NCBI GenBank assembly: GCA_041749475.1
Contig: JBGTBD010000072.1
Location: forward strand, 1-25,704
Source: JBGTBD01 sp041749475
GTDB taxonomy: Bacteria; Pseudomonadota; Alphaproteobacteria; Rickettsiales; UBA998
Direction: 5' to 3'
DNA: 25,704 bases
The notes under the pieces were generated by a model, which saw only the letters and a program-made list of their open reading frames with translations, made no database searches and was not told the origin of the DNA. A program made the position numbers and the translations under genes. Positions 7,947 to 14,878 of the stretch are shown piece after piece (positions within the stretch are counted from its first letter, which is position 1; each line of letters begins with the position of its first letter).

Positions 7947-7989
7947 GCCATCCCGCGCTTTTTTGTTTTGGAATCAGGCGGTAGGACGG

Positions 7990-7995
7990 TATAAT
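7990..7995 (+). promoter_or_regulatory. Candidate -10 box ahead of popZ
   Basis: An exact TATAAT lies 44 bases before the chosen popZ start. The -35 side is poor (TTTGGA 17 bases upstream), so this is a partial promoter match. It falls just after the tolC stop, suggesting popZ can be transcribed separately from tolC. Confidence 0.35.
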
Positions 7996-8039
7996 CCCCG
8001 CAATAGATATTCACTCTAGTACAGGATGTGGGGCCAGCT

Positions 8040-8543
8040 ATGGCACAGGGCGATGCAGGTGAGAATAAAGAACAGTCGATGGAAGAGATCCTCCAGTCGA
8101 TCAAACGTATTATCGCTGAAGAGAATGATGGCTCTGAACCCGATGTCGCCGCCGCACCTGTGCGCAATGGAGCACACGGGTCGGACGTTCTCGAACTGAC
8201 AGACTTGGTGGAAGAAGGCGACGCTGTTGACCCCGTCAAGGAAGCATTCCCCTCCGCCCCGTCCAAAAAAGCAGCCACCAACGGTTCCGACATCCTTGAT
8301 AGTATTGACAGCCTCCTATCCGATGACGCGGCGCGGTCTTCCGCGGCGGCGTTGCGCAATCTCAGCGGCTCCAGCAAATCCCGCACCAGCGGCACATCGC
8401 TCCCTGCGTTCCGCTCCGGCACGTCGGTCGAGGATTTGATGATCGAAGCAATGCGCCCGATGCTGAAAGACTGGCTGGACGCGAATCTGCCCGGACTGGT
8501 TGAGCGGCTGGTCGAAAAAGAGATCCGCAAGCTTTCTCACTAA
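8040..8543 (+). CDS. popZ: PopZ-like polar organizing protein (DUF2497)
   Basis: Alphaproteobacterial pole-organising scaffold that forms polymeric assemblies at the cell pole and tethers the ParB-origin complex. The 167-residue protein shows the two short conserved ends of the family. The N-terminal helix is SMEEILQSIKRIIAEE; the C-terminal helices run from SVEDLMIEAMRPMLKDW to LVERLVEKEIRKL. Between them is a low-complexity, acidic, Ser/Ala-rich linker expected to be disordered. I chose ATG 8040; the frame is also open from GTG 8028, but that leaves only 2 bases between AGGA and the start codon. The order methyltransferase-tolC-popZ is common in this class, where valS usually follows; valS is not here. 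Confidence 0.88.
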   Translation: MAQGDAGENKEQSMEEILQSIKRIIAEENDGSEPDVAAAPVRNGAHGSDVLELTDLVEEGDAVDPVKEAFPSAPSKKAATNGSDILDSIDSLLSDDAARSSAAALRNLSGSSKSRTSGTSLPAFRSGTSVEDLMIEAMRPMLKDWLDANLPGLVERLVEKEIRKLSH

Positions 8544-8547
8544 GCTG

Positions 8548-8719
8548 CTAAAACGCTTCGTATAGATCCACATCGTTCGGGAACTCGAGCAGGAAGCCAC
8601 TATCCTCCGGATAATAGTAGGCTATCTTGCATTCCTTTTACCGTAATCGTCCTACCCGATGACGCCAGCGATGTCGCGGCACAGAAGTTAATAAAATCTT
8701 CATTCTGTTGATTTATCAT
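8548..8719 (-). pseudogene. Frameshifted small ORF (about 56 codons if repaired)
   Basis: Two minus-strand frames fit end to end. The first starts at ATG 8719 (MINQQNEDFINFCAATS...) and stops after 39 codons. The second, one base out of phase, reads CKIAYYYPEDSGFLLEF...DVDLYEAF and ends at a TAG at 8550-8548. They meet at an A4 run (minus strand, near 8639-8636). Removing one A there gives a single 56-codon reading frame filling the whole popZ-ankyrin gap, with protein-like composition and no internal stop. The family is unknown. This could be a real frameshift, an assembly error in a homopolymer, or chance. Its start overlaps the annotated ankyrin-gene start by two bases. Confidence 0.4.
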
Positions 8720-9779
8720 GCCTATTCGTTTACCATTATTCACAGTTTTATTTATGCGTTATTGTACTGCATCTTTACAATCTCCCACCTCCCACCGCCT
8801 TCTGGCATTTGCCGGATGGCTAGTGATCATTGCTGCGACCGCAGCCCATGCGCAGGACGTACCGCCGCCTCCCATTCCCGCGCCGCCCATACCTACTGCC
8901 GGTGGCACAGTCACGCCCAGCGGTGATATGGATTTCAACGTCCAACCCATTCTGTCCCCCGCCGAGAGGCCGCAGGGGGCGGCGGAAGGTTCCAACGATC
9001 CGGTCCAAAATTTCGAGCGGTTCTTCTCCTCCGAGCCCGTGCTGCCTGATGCACCGAAGCCGGAACCACTTGCACCCACCGTTACCGAGGATACAGCCAC
9101 GCCGCTTCCGCCCCCGCCTGTCATCAAAAAAGCGGTGAGGAAAGCCCCGCCGCCGTTCAATCCGAAATCCATCGTGCTTCCCAGCACCATCTATACGACG
9201 AAATACAGCAAGAATAACCGTCACCTGCCGCGCGCCGTCTATATCGAGACACTGAAAGGCCAAGTGCCGCCGCAGATCGACCGCCGCAATATTAATGGGC
9301 TGCGCGCCCTCCAGACACGCGATATCGCGATGGGACAGTTTTCTCCGAACGGTGACCCCGCCCTGCTCCTGCCTGTGCGTAACCGTGACATCCAGACCGC
9401 CAAATGGCTGTTGACCCAGGGTGTTGCCATCAACCAGATGGACAGATACGGGCATACCGCGCTCCATGCCGCCGTCTTCAACGGTGACCCGGCGATGGTG
9501 GATTTACTGCTCAGCTTCGGTGCCAACACCAATGTTGCCGATTATAACGGCGTCACCCCCCTGATGTTCGCCGCCCGTCGCGGTGCACCCGTTATCACCC
9601 GGCAATTGCTGGAACACGGGGCATACGCTAATGCCACCAGCCATGCGGGCGATACGGCCCTGCATTACGCCAGCAGCATGGGCAATCAGGAAGTGCACGA
9701 CCTCCTCGTCAGCGCCGGGGCGGATATGTACGCCACCAACGAACTGGGCTTCACGCCAGACGAACTGGCCCAATTCTAG
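8718..9779 (+). CDS. Exported ankyrin-repeat protein
   Basis: 353 residues. An N-terminal hydrophobic segment (LLAFAGWLVIIAATAAHA, 28-45) with an Ala-x-Ala site predicts a cleaved signal peptide, so the protein is probably periplasmic or secreted. A Pro-rich linker follows (about 47-150), then a basic region, then roughly four ankyrin repeats from about residue 210 to the end. These include RYGHTALHAAVFNGDPAMVD, NGVTPLMFAARRGAP and AGDTALHYASSMGNQEVHD with the usual LL..GA turns. Ankyrin repeats bind proteins; the partner is unknown. The start could also be ATG 8754, which still leaves a complete signal peptide; neither start has a good ribosome site. It stands alone between popZ and an orphan gene. 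Confidence 0.85.
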   Translation: MPIRLPLFTVLFMRYCTASLQSPTSHRLLAFAGWLVIIAATAAHAQDVPPPPIPAPPIPTAGGTVTPSGDMDFNVQPILSPAERPQGAAEGSNDPVQNFERFFSSEPVLPDAPKPEPLAPTVTEDTATPLPPPPVIKKAVRKAPPPFNPKSIVLPSTIYTTKYSKNNRHLPRAVYIETLKGQVPPQIDRRNINGLRALQTRDIAMGQFSPNGDPALLLPVRNRDIQTAKWLLTQGVAINQMDRYGHTALHAAVFNGDPAMVDLLLSFGANTNVADYNGVTPLMFAARRGAPVITRQLLEHGAYANATSHAGDTALHYASSMGNQEVHDLLVSAGADMYATNELGFTPDELAQF

Positions 9780-9856
9780 CCTTTTCCTTTGAATAACAAG
9801 CAAATGTAAAGAAATGTTAATATTTCTCGGGCGTTTTTTCGCTATGGTGCAAACCT

Positions 9857-11002
9857 ATGCCAGCAGCCCTCGCATTTGAATTGCCGCCGCCCAAATCCCA
9901 CCGCCCAGATGCGGATCCCCTCGCTATACGCAAGATGATGAGACGCATGTCTTTCAAGACAGTCTGCAAAGGATGGGGCGGTACGACAGAACATGCCATT
10001 GCGAATATATCTACCATTAGTCGTATCCCCGTTAAGAGCCTTTTTCGTCTGTATGATGAGGGAAATACTCCCCTTAATCCCAAGCCATTGGACAAGGCGT
10101 TGTTCCCCGGACTTGATATTCCGGTGTTCGCCCCTTTTACAGGGCCGCCGAAAGGCAAATGCATGGGGGATGAGTTTAAGACCGTTGAGGCATACCTGAA
10201 ACAGAATCTGGAGGACTACACTTCATTTCAACTACATGAAGATATAGGGATCGCTCTGGAAGAGCTTCATAAGGTTCACAGGAAACCACTTTATAGTGAA
10301 TCAGACCTTACCACTACAAGCCGCGAGCGGCAGGAATATGTCCATATGGCACTATGCTTGGTGCTGTGTAATTACATGAAGGAAATGCGCGACATCGTAC
10401 AGGGTAACCATCAAGCAGATAACACTACAGTTCCCCCTACGCCTTGTGAAGAACCTGCTTTTGTAACTCCAGAAACTGAAGATGCCATAGCGCCGCCGTC
10501 AGCAGCGGGGGCGAATATTGTCATGGCGACTGTGAACCCACCTGCAGGTAGCGTAGCGCCCTCTACCCGCGTTTTAGCGTCTCACCCCTCTCTCTCCAAA
10601 GGAATGAACGGGGGAGCCTTGTTGCAATCACTGATAAGCGAGATGCAGGAGCAAGGCGCGGATGAGATGATGCATGACATCCTAAAAACGCGGCTGGAAG
10701 ATATGCGACGGCTCACGGGAACTATTGATATGTCGGCTAGTAACCTGGTCGTTCATTTCAAAACGTCACAGCCGGTCTCATTTTTCCTTATTCGTAAGAT
10801 TGAACAAGATAAGTGTCCGCGCCCAACGGTTGAGGATGCGGAGGCGCTCGATGCATTGTTCGACGCCGGCTTCCGCCAAGCATTCGGGAGCAAATTAACG
10901 GAAGATTTTTTCATGAGGTACACTCATCCGCGTGTGGTGGATTTGGTAAAAGCATACGATATCGTAAACCCGCTTCCCCGTCAGGAAGGGCCGAGTCTCT
11001 AG
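9857..11002 (+). CDS. Unrecognised 381-residue protein
   Basis: No family recognised. There is no signal peptide or membrane segment, so it is likely cytoplasmic. The N-terminal 30-75 region (AIANISTISRIPVKSLFRLYDEG) has the length and pattern of a helix-turn-helix or small helical domain, but this is only a resemblance. A middle helical part (about 105-180) is followed by a Pro/Ala/Thr-rich linker (about 185-245) and a second helical domain (about 250-375). Codon use is looser and more AT-tolerant than in neighbours such as ispDF, suggesting recent arrival or fast evolution. Its stop codon TAG shares the palindrome CTAG with the stop of the convergent pncC gene. The 77 bases upstream are AT-rich but give no clear promoter. 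Confidence 0.75.
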   Translation: MPAALAFELPPPKSHRPDADPLAIRKMMRRMSFKTVCKGWGGTTEHAIANISTISRIPVKSLFRLYDEGNTPLNPKPLDKALFPGLDIPVFAPFTGPPKGKCMGDEFKTVEAYLKQNLEDYTSFQLHEDIGIALEELHKVHRKPLYSESDLTTTSRERQEYVHMALCLVLCNYMKEMRDIVQGNHQADNTTVPPTPCEEPAFVTPETEDAIAPPSAAGANIVMATVNPPAGSVAPSTRVLASHPSLSKGMNGGALLQSLISEMQEQGADEMMHDILKTRLEDMRRLTGTIDMSASNLVVHFKTSQPVSFFLIRKIEQDKCPRPTVEDAEALDALFDAGFRQAFGSKLTEDFFMRYTHPRVVDLVKAYDIVNPLPRQEGPSL

Positions 11003-11520
11003 TCCACACACTCCAGCGCTGTCGTCATCATATCGAGCGCGCCTCTAACGGTATCCAGTCGAATTTCGTCACGGCTTCCCTGATACAACTTTTTCTCATG
11101 CTGCGTGATACCCGATGTGTGGGATGTCGCGATATGTACCGTACCCACCGGCTTCTCCGCTGACCCACCGCCCGGCCCGGCAATGCCGGTCACCGCGACG
11201 GCGAGGATGATCCCCTTTGTTTCCAACCCTTGCGCTGAGCGCACCATACCTTCGGCCATCGCCCGTGCAGTCTGTTCGCTGACCGCGCCGTGATTGGCCA
11301 AGGTTGCGGCAGAAACGCCCAGCCAAGCCATCTTCGCTTCGTTGGCATAGGTGACGTGGCCGCCGAGGACAACGTCCGAACTACCGGGGATTTCGGTGAG
11401 GAGGGCGGCGATGAGGCCGCCGGTGCAGGATTCCGCCGTTACTATTTTTGTGCCCTTTTCCCGTGCGGATTGCAGCAGGATTGCTGCGGCCTCCAGCAGC
11501 TCGGCGGGGAACGGACTCAC
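10999..11520 (-). CDS. pncC: Nicotinamide-nucleotide amidase (CinA C-terminal domain)
   Basis: Deamidates nicotinamide mononucleotide to nicotinate mononucleotide in NAD salvage. This is the stand-alone 173-residue CinA C-terminal domain without the N-terminal COG1058 domain, as in many proteobacteria. The signature AESCTGG is at 29-35 (catalytic Ser31), GGHVTYANEAK follows, then VTGIAGPGGGS and KPVGTVHIA. The start is GTG at 11520-11518, overlapping the pgpA stop by four bases (GTGA), so translation is probably coupled to pgpA. The 3' end overlaps the stop of the convergent 9857-11002 gene by four bases. Confidence 0.92.
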   Translation of the reverse strand: MSPFPAELLEAAAILLQSAREKGTKIVTAESCTGGLIAALLTEIPGSSDVVLGGHVTYANEAKMAWLGVSAATLANHGAVSEQTARAMAEGMVRSAQGLETKGIILAVAVTGIAGPGGGSAEKPVGTVHIATSHTSGITQHEKKLYQGSRDEIRLDTVRGALDMMTTALECVD

Positions 11521-12038
11521 AGGATGGAAACCCCGTAGCCGTAATCATACAGCGCGTAAAGTACAGCACCGAGGATAATAGCATAGCCGGCCGCCACGAC
11601 ATCATCCAGCATCACACCGAGACCGCCTTTCATGTAGCGATCCACCGTCGAAGCGGGCCATGGTTTCCAGATGTCGAACAGGCGGAATAGCGCGAAGCCT
11701 ATATAGTAATGCGCGAAATCAAGCGGGGCGAAGGCAAGCACCATCCAAACCGCCGCCACCTCGTCGATCACCGCTTCGCCGGGGTCATCCGGACGGTCGT
11801 ATTTTTTCATGTAATCGTTGCACCAGGTGACCCCCAGCGCAAACAGCACTAGACCAGCGATTAATAACACGATGGGGCCGAAGAAATAATGGATGAAGAC
11901 GGCAAAGGGCAGCGCGCCGATGGTTCCCGCCGTGCCGGGGAATTTGGGAGATAGACCTGAGCCGAACCAGAGTACGGCCATGGCCTTGGGGTCTTTCAGC
12001 ATTTCTTTGAACGTCGGTTTTGCCATGCTGCCATGCAT
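11517..12038 (-). CDS. pgpA: Phosphatidylglycerophosphatase A
   Basis: Inner-membrane phosphatase that converts phosphatidylglycerol phosphate to phosphatidylglycerol. 173 residues, with the family motifs GSGLSPKFPGTAGT near the N terminus, DDPGEAVIDEVAA in the middle, RLFDIWKPWP and GGLGVMLDDVVAA, between three or four hydrophobic segments. Either ATG 12038 or ATG 12026 (MAKPTFKEML) may be the start; the second resembles relatives more closely. It is followed by pncC with a 4-base overlap, a common alphaproteobacterial pairing. A strong terminator-like hairpin lies only 26 bases upstream, leaving little room for a promoter. Confidence 0.93.
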   Translation of the reverse strand: MHGSMAKPTFKEMLKDPKAMAVLWFGSGLSPKFPGTAGTIGALPFAVFIHYFFGPIVLLIAGLVLFALGVTWCNDYMKKYDRPDDPGEAVIDEVAAVWMVLAFAPLDFAHYYIGFALFRLFDIWKPWPASTVDRYMKGGLGVMLDDVVAAGYAIILGAVLYALYDYGYGVSIL

Positions 12039-12064
12039 AGTAGATAGATTGTGCTACGCCAACA

Positions 12065-12100
12065 GGAAAAGGCGCGGATGTTGCAGTCCGCGCCTTTTCC
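12065..12100 (-). terminator. Strong hairpin, likely bidirectional terminator
   Basis: GGAAAAGGCGCGGA (12065-12078) and TCCGCGCCTTTTCC (12087-12100) form a perfect 14-bp stem with an 8-base loop. The A/T run inside the arms gives a U-rich tail in either direction. It sits just after the small gene at 12122-12304 and before pgpA, so it most likely ends the small gene's transcript. Confidence 0.75.
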
Positions 12101-12121
12101 TTTACATGGCAGTGAGGAAAA

Positions 12122-12304
12122 TTAGTCTTCCTTGTGGCCGGTTCCGGGTTTGGTCAGCTTCGGAGTTTTCGGCTCGTCACGCTGAACGCGGCCTTCGTTA
12201 CGAAGATTGCGACCTTTTTGGGCCATTTCTTCATCGTCGATCAATTCACCGGCTTCTTCTTCTACGAAACCAGCGGCTTCTTTCATTGCTGCTTTGACAG
12301 TCAT
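12122..12304 (-). CDS. Small CsbD-like hydrophilic protein
   Basis: A 60-residue, highly charged protein. KEAAGFVEEEAGEL followed by DDEEMAQKGR and NEGRVQRD resembles the repeating pattern of CsbD-family stress proteins, although it lacks the full-length domain, so the family call is tentative. The gene itself is well supported: AAGGAG sits 7 bases before the ATG, the best ribosome site in this region, and a strong hairpin follows. It lies between ispDF and pgpA on the same strand but with its own terminator, so it probably forms a separate transcript. The C terminus is Pro/Lys-rich and likely disordered. Confidence 0.7.
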   Translation of the reverse strand: MTVKAAMKEAAGFVEEEAGELIDDEEMAQKGRNLRNEGRVQRDEPKTPKLTKPGTGHKED

Positions 12305-12410
12305 AAGAACTCCTTTTTGTTGTTGGTGAGTTCAGTATGCCAAGGCTCGGTTGAGGAGGCGATTCGGAGAAATGTCAGAAAAAATAAAAATGCTGTCAAT
12401 CAAGGGAGCA

Positions 12411-13583
12411 TCAATAGGAAACGGTCGCAACAGCTTGCGCCATCACGCCTTCGCCGCGCCCGGTGAAGCCCAGGCCTTCCGTGGTCGTCGCCTTGATGTT
12501 GATGCGGGATTCCTCGACGTGGAGGAGTTCGGCGAGGCGGGTGCGCATGGCGTTGCGGTGCGGGCCGATCTTCGGGGATTCGCAGATGATGGTGAGGTCG
12601 AGATGTTCGAGAATCGCGCTGCGTTCCAGTAATGCGAGGCGGGTCTCTTCGATGAAGAGGGCGGAGTCAGCGCCTTTCCAGCGCGCATCACCGGGCGGGA
12701 AATGCTGGCCGATATCGCCGAGGCCGAGCGCGCCGAGGATAGCGTCGGTCGCGGCATGAAGCGCAACGTCGGCGTCAGAGAAACCTTCGAGATAATGCGT
12801 GTGAGGAATATCGAGCCCGCCGATGCGGATGGTCTGTTGTTCTGCTGGCACATCCGCATCATGCGGCAGCAAGCGGTGGACATCAAGGCCCGAGCCGGTG
12901 GCGATGCGACGGGGGCGCTGCATCTCTTGCCCCATGCGATGCCAGTCGGCTTCGGTGGTCAGCTTGCTGTTGCGCGGATCACCGGGAACGGTGGCGACGA
13001 GGCGGCCTTGGGCTTCGATGAGGGAAGCGTCATCGGTGAAATCCTCTTCCGCTAATGCGAGATGTGCGGCGAGGATGGAATTCAAGTGAAAGGCCTGCGG
13101 CGTCTGTGCAAGGGCGAGGCCTTCACGGCTCTCGGTCAGGACGATATTTGTTTCATCTAAGCGTTTCAGTGTATCGGCAACGGGGAGGACGGGGATGACT
13201 GCGTCACCTTCGGCGAGTGCATCGGCCAAGCGGCTGACGAGCGAGGCAGATAGGCCGGGACGGGCGGCGTCGTGGATCATGACATGGGTCGCGTCGGAGG
13301 TGCGTTTTACGGCTTCGAGCGCTAGTTTTACCGAATCTTGACGGCGTTTGCCGCCGTTGACCAGAGTTACGTCCAATGTACTTAGCAGTAGGGCGTATTC
13401 ATTGCGGTGTTCGGGGTGGATGACGAGGAAAATATCGCTGAGGCCAGCGCTCCGGAACGCCTCTATGCTATGCGCGAGGACGGGTTTCCCCGCTAAAGGG
13501 CGGTATTGCTTGGGCATCCCGCCCATGCGCTCGCCTTTCCCGGCGGCGACGATAATGGCGGCAATCTGTTTTAAATCAGGCAC
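12411..13583 (-). CDS. ispDF: Bifunctional IspD/IspF isoprenoid enzyme
   Basis: Fusion of the MEP-pathway enzymes IspD (MEP cytidylyltransferase) and IspF (MECDP synthase), typical of alphaproteobacteria. 390 residues. The IspD half has VAAGKGERMGG (12-22), HDAARPG (104-110) and GDPRNSKLTTEAD. The IspF half begins near 228 with TGSGLDVHRL (metal ligands Asp234 and His236); His276 of ALHAATDAILGALG is the third ligand, and it ends with KATTTEGLGFTGRGEG. Oddity: the usual GHSDAD motif reads GFSDAD, so the conserved His is Phe268. The start is GTG 13583 with a poor ribosome site; no other start preserves the N-terminal nucleotide-binding motif. It diverges from dusB. Confidence 0.93.
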   Translation of the reverse strand: MPDLKQIAAIIVAAGKGERMGGMPKQYRPLAGKPVLAHSIEAFRSAGLSDIFLVIHPEHRNEYALLLSTLDVTLVNGGKRRQDSVKLALEAVKRTSDATHVMIHDAARPGLSASLVSRLADALAEGDAVIPVLPVADTLKRLDETNIVLTESREGLALAQTPQAFHLNSILAAHLALAEEDFTDDASLIEAQGRLVATVPGDPRNSKLTTEADWHRMGQEMQRPRRIATGSGLDVHRLLPHDADVPAEQQTIRIGGLDIPHTHYLEGFSDADVALHAATDAILGALGLGDIGQHFPPGDARWKGADSALFIEETRLALLERSAILEHLDLTIICESPKIGPHRNAMRTRLAELLHVEESRINIKATTTEGLGFTGRGEGVMAQAVATVSY

Positions 13584-13632
13584 TTTTTTGCATCTTTTCT
13601 AGTCATTTTGGCCGGAAATGGCGTTGCATGGG

Positions 13633-13661
13633 GGTATAGCATAGGGTATGGTGGCGCGCAA
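13633..13661 (-). promoter_or_regulatory. Weak candidate promoter for ispDF
   Basis: Minus-strand TTGCGC (13661-13656), a 17-base spacer and TATACC (13638-13633) lie about 50 bases ahead of the GTG start. Both boxes are imperfect, and the call rests mainly on spacing and position. Confidence 0.25.
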
Positions 13662-13674
13662 ATTTTCTCATATT

Positions 13675-13779
13675 CCTCTCCCTTGAGGGGGGAGGTTAGG
13701 TGGGGGTGATGCTTTGGCATTATCTGGCTCTTAAACGTAAGGGTCATCCTCCCCTAGCCCCTCCCCTCAAGGGAGGGGG
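13675..13779. repeat. Imperfect intergenic inverted repeat upstream of dusB
   Basis: Arms of about 35 bases (13675-13709 and 13744-13779) are imperfect reverse complements. Each contains the core CTCCCTTGAGGGG or its complement and a flanking TAGG-rich segment. The element fills most of the ispDF-dusB divergent gap. It resembles the 186-327 element in its outer CTCTCCC and inner GGGTGA parts. The plus-strand reading frame that runs through it into dusB is not believable as protein, which helps place the dusB start downstream at 13808. Confidence 0.65.
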
Positions 13780-13807
13780 ATGTAATGAGACAAAGGTAGA
13801 AAAAAAT

Positions 13808-14878
13808 ATGGACGATTACCCACTCGACGGCCCCACTGCCCGACCTGACGCCGCACTCTATACGGGGCCGCGCGGTGCGGAGCATGCGTTGAAGCCGATT
13901 GCTATCGGGCCTATCGCCGTGCAGGACCCGGTAATTCTCGCGCCGATGACGGGGGTGTCCGATTATGCATTCCGTAAATTAGTGAAGAGTTTCGGCTGTG
14001 GGCTCGTGGTGTCAGAAATGATCGCCAGCCGCGCGATGATTTTACAGACGCGCAATACCTTGCGCATGGCCAAGCGCGACAAGACCGAATACCCCTCCTC
14101 CGTCCAGCTCGCGGGCTGTGACCCCGAGGTGATGGGCGAAGCGGCGAAGCTGAACGAGGATATGGGCGCGGATATCATCGACATCAACTTTGGTTGCCCG
14201 GTGAAGAAGGTGGTGAACGGGTTCGCCGGTTCGGCGTTGTTGCGTGATGAGCCGCTTGCCGGACGGATTCTGGAAGCCACAGCGAAAGCCGTGAAGATTC
14301 CCGTAACGCTAAAAATGCGCATGGGCTGGGATCATAATAGCCTCAACGCGCCGAAGGTGGCGAAGATGGCGGAGGATGCGGGGATCAAGATGATCACCGT
14401 CCATGGCCGCACGCGTTGCCAGATGTATAAAGGTAGTGCCGACTGGTCGTTTATCCGCAAGGTAAAGGAAGCCGTTTCCCTCCCGGTTATCGTCAATGGC
14501 GATATCTGCACCTATGACGATATCGACCGCGCGCTCTATGAATCCGGTGCGGATGGCGTGATGCTCGGGCGCGGGACGTATGGCCGCCCGTGGTTCCCGG
14601 CACAGGCGATCCATTACCTGCAAACAGGCGAGAAACTCGCCGACCCTTCCGTAGATGAAAAACGCGAGATTGTGCTCGCGCATTATGACGATATGCTGGA
14701 GCTCTACGGCAAGGAAGGCGTGAAGGTCGCGCGCAAACATATCGGCTGGTATTCGGCAGGCTTACGGAATTCGAGCGAGTTCCGTTTCCGCGTCAACCAG
14801 CAGGGCAACCCGGAGGTCGTGAAAGATGCCATTCGCGAATTTTTCACCGAAAGCAACGAGCCAGCCCTCGCCGCGTGA
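13808..14878 (+). CDS. dusB: tRNA-dihydrouridine synthase B
   Basis: FMN enzyme reducing uridine to dihydrouridine in the tRNA D-loop, formerly NifR3; first gene of the classic alphaproteobacterial dusB-ntrBC cluster. With ATG 13808 the protein has 356 residues. The frame stays open back to 13700, but that part is intergenic repeat, so the ATG after the repeat is preferred. Motifs: VILAPMTGVSD (42-52), NFGCPVKKVVNG with catalytic Cys130, KMRMGWD, VHGRTRCQMYKG, and GVMLGRGTYGRPW for FMN phosphate. It has about 30 extra N-terminal residues compared with short DusB proteins. ntrB starts 53 bases inside its 3' end, so the two are surely co-transcribed. Confidence 0.94.
   Translation: MDDYPLDGPTARPDAALYTGPRGAEHALKPIAIGPIAVQDPVILAPMTGVSDYAFRKLVKSFGCGLVVSEMIASRAMILQTRNTLRMAKRDKTEYPSSVQLAGCDPEVMGEAAKLNEDMGADIIDINFGCPVKKVVNGFAGSALLRDEPLAGRILEATAKAVKIPVTLKMRMGWDHNSLNAPKVAKMAEDAGIKMITVHGRTRCQMYKGSADWSFIRKVKEAVSLPVIVNGDICTYDDIDRALYESGADGVMLGRGTYGRPWFPAQAIHYLQTGEKLADPSVDEKREIVLAHYDDMLELYGKEGVKVARKHIGWYSAGLRNSSEFRFRVNQQGNPEVVKDAIREFFTESNEPALAA

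Noticed and set aside
7938..7965. Terminator after tolC (CGGG...CCCG then T-run)
   Set aside because: Only a 4-bp stem with a large loop, although a T-rich tail follows; not enough to list.
12373..12399. Promoter for the CsbD-like gene (minus-strand TTGACA at 12399-12394)
   Set aside because: The -35 is perfect, but 16 to 18 bases downstream there is no acceptable -10.
13710..13730. Possible sigma-54 promoter (TTGGCATT...GGCTC) ahead of dusB-ntrB
   Set aside because: The GG-to-GC spacing is one base short and the -12 element is not TTGC. It also lies in the loop of an inverted repeat.
13700..13807. N-terminal extension of dusB beginning at 13700
   Set aside because: The extra 36 codons read through the intergenic inverted repeat and have no similarity to DusB; ATG 13808 is preferred.
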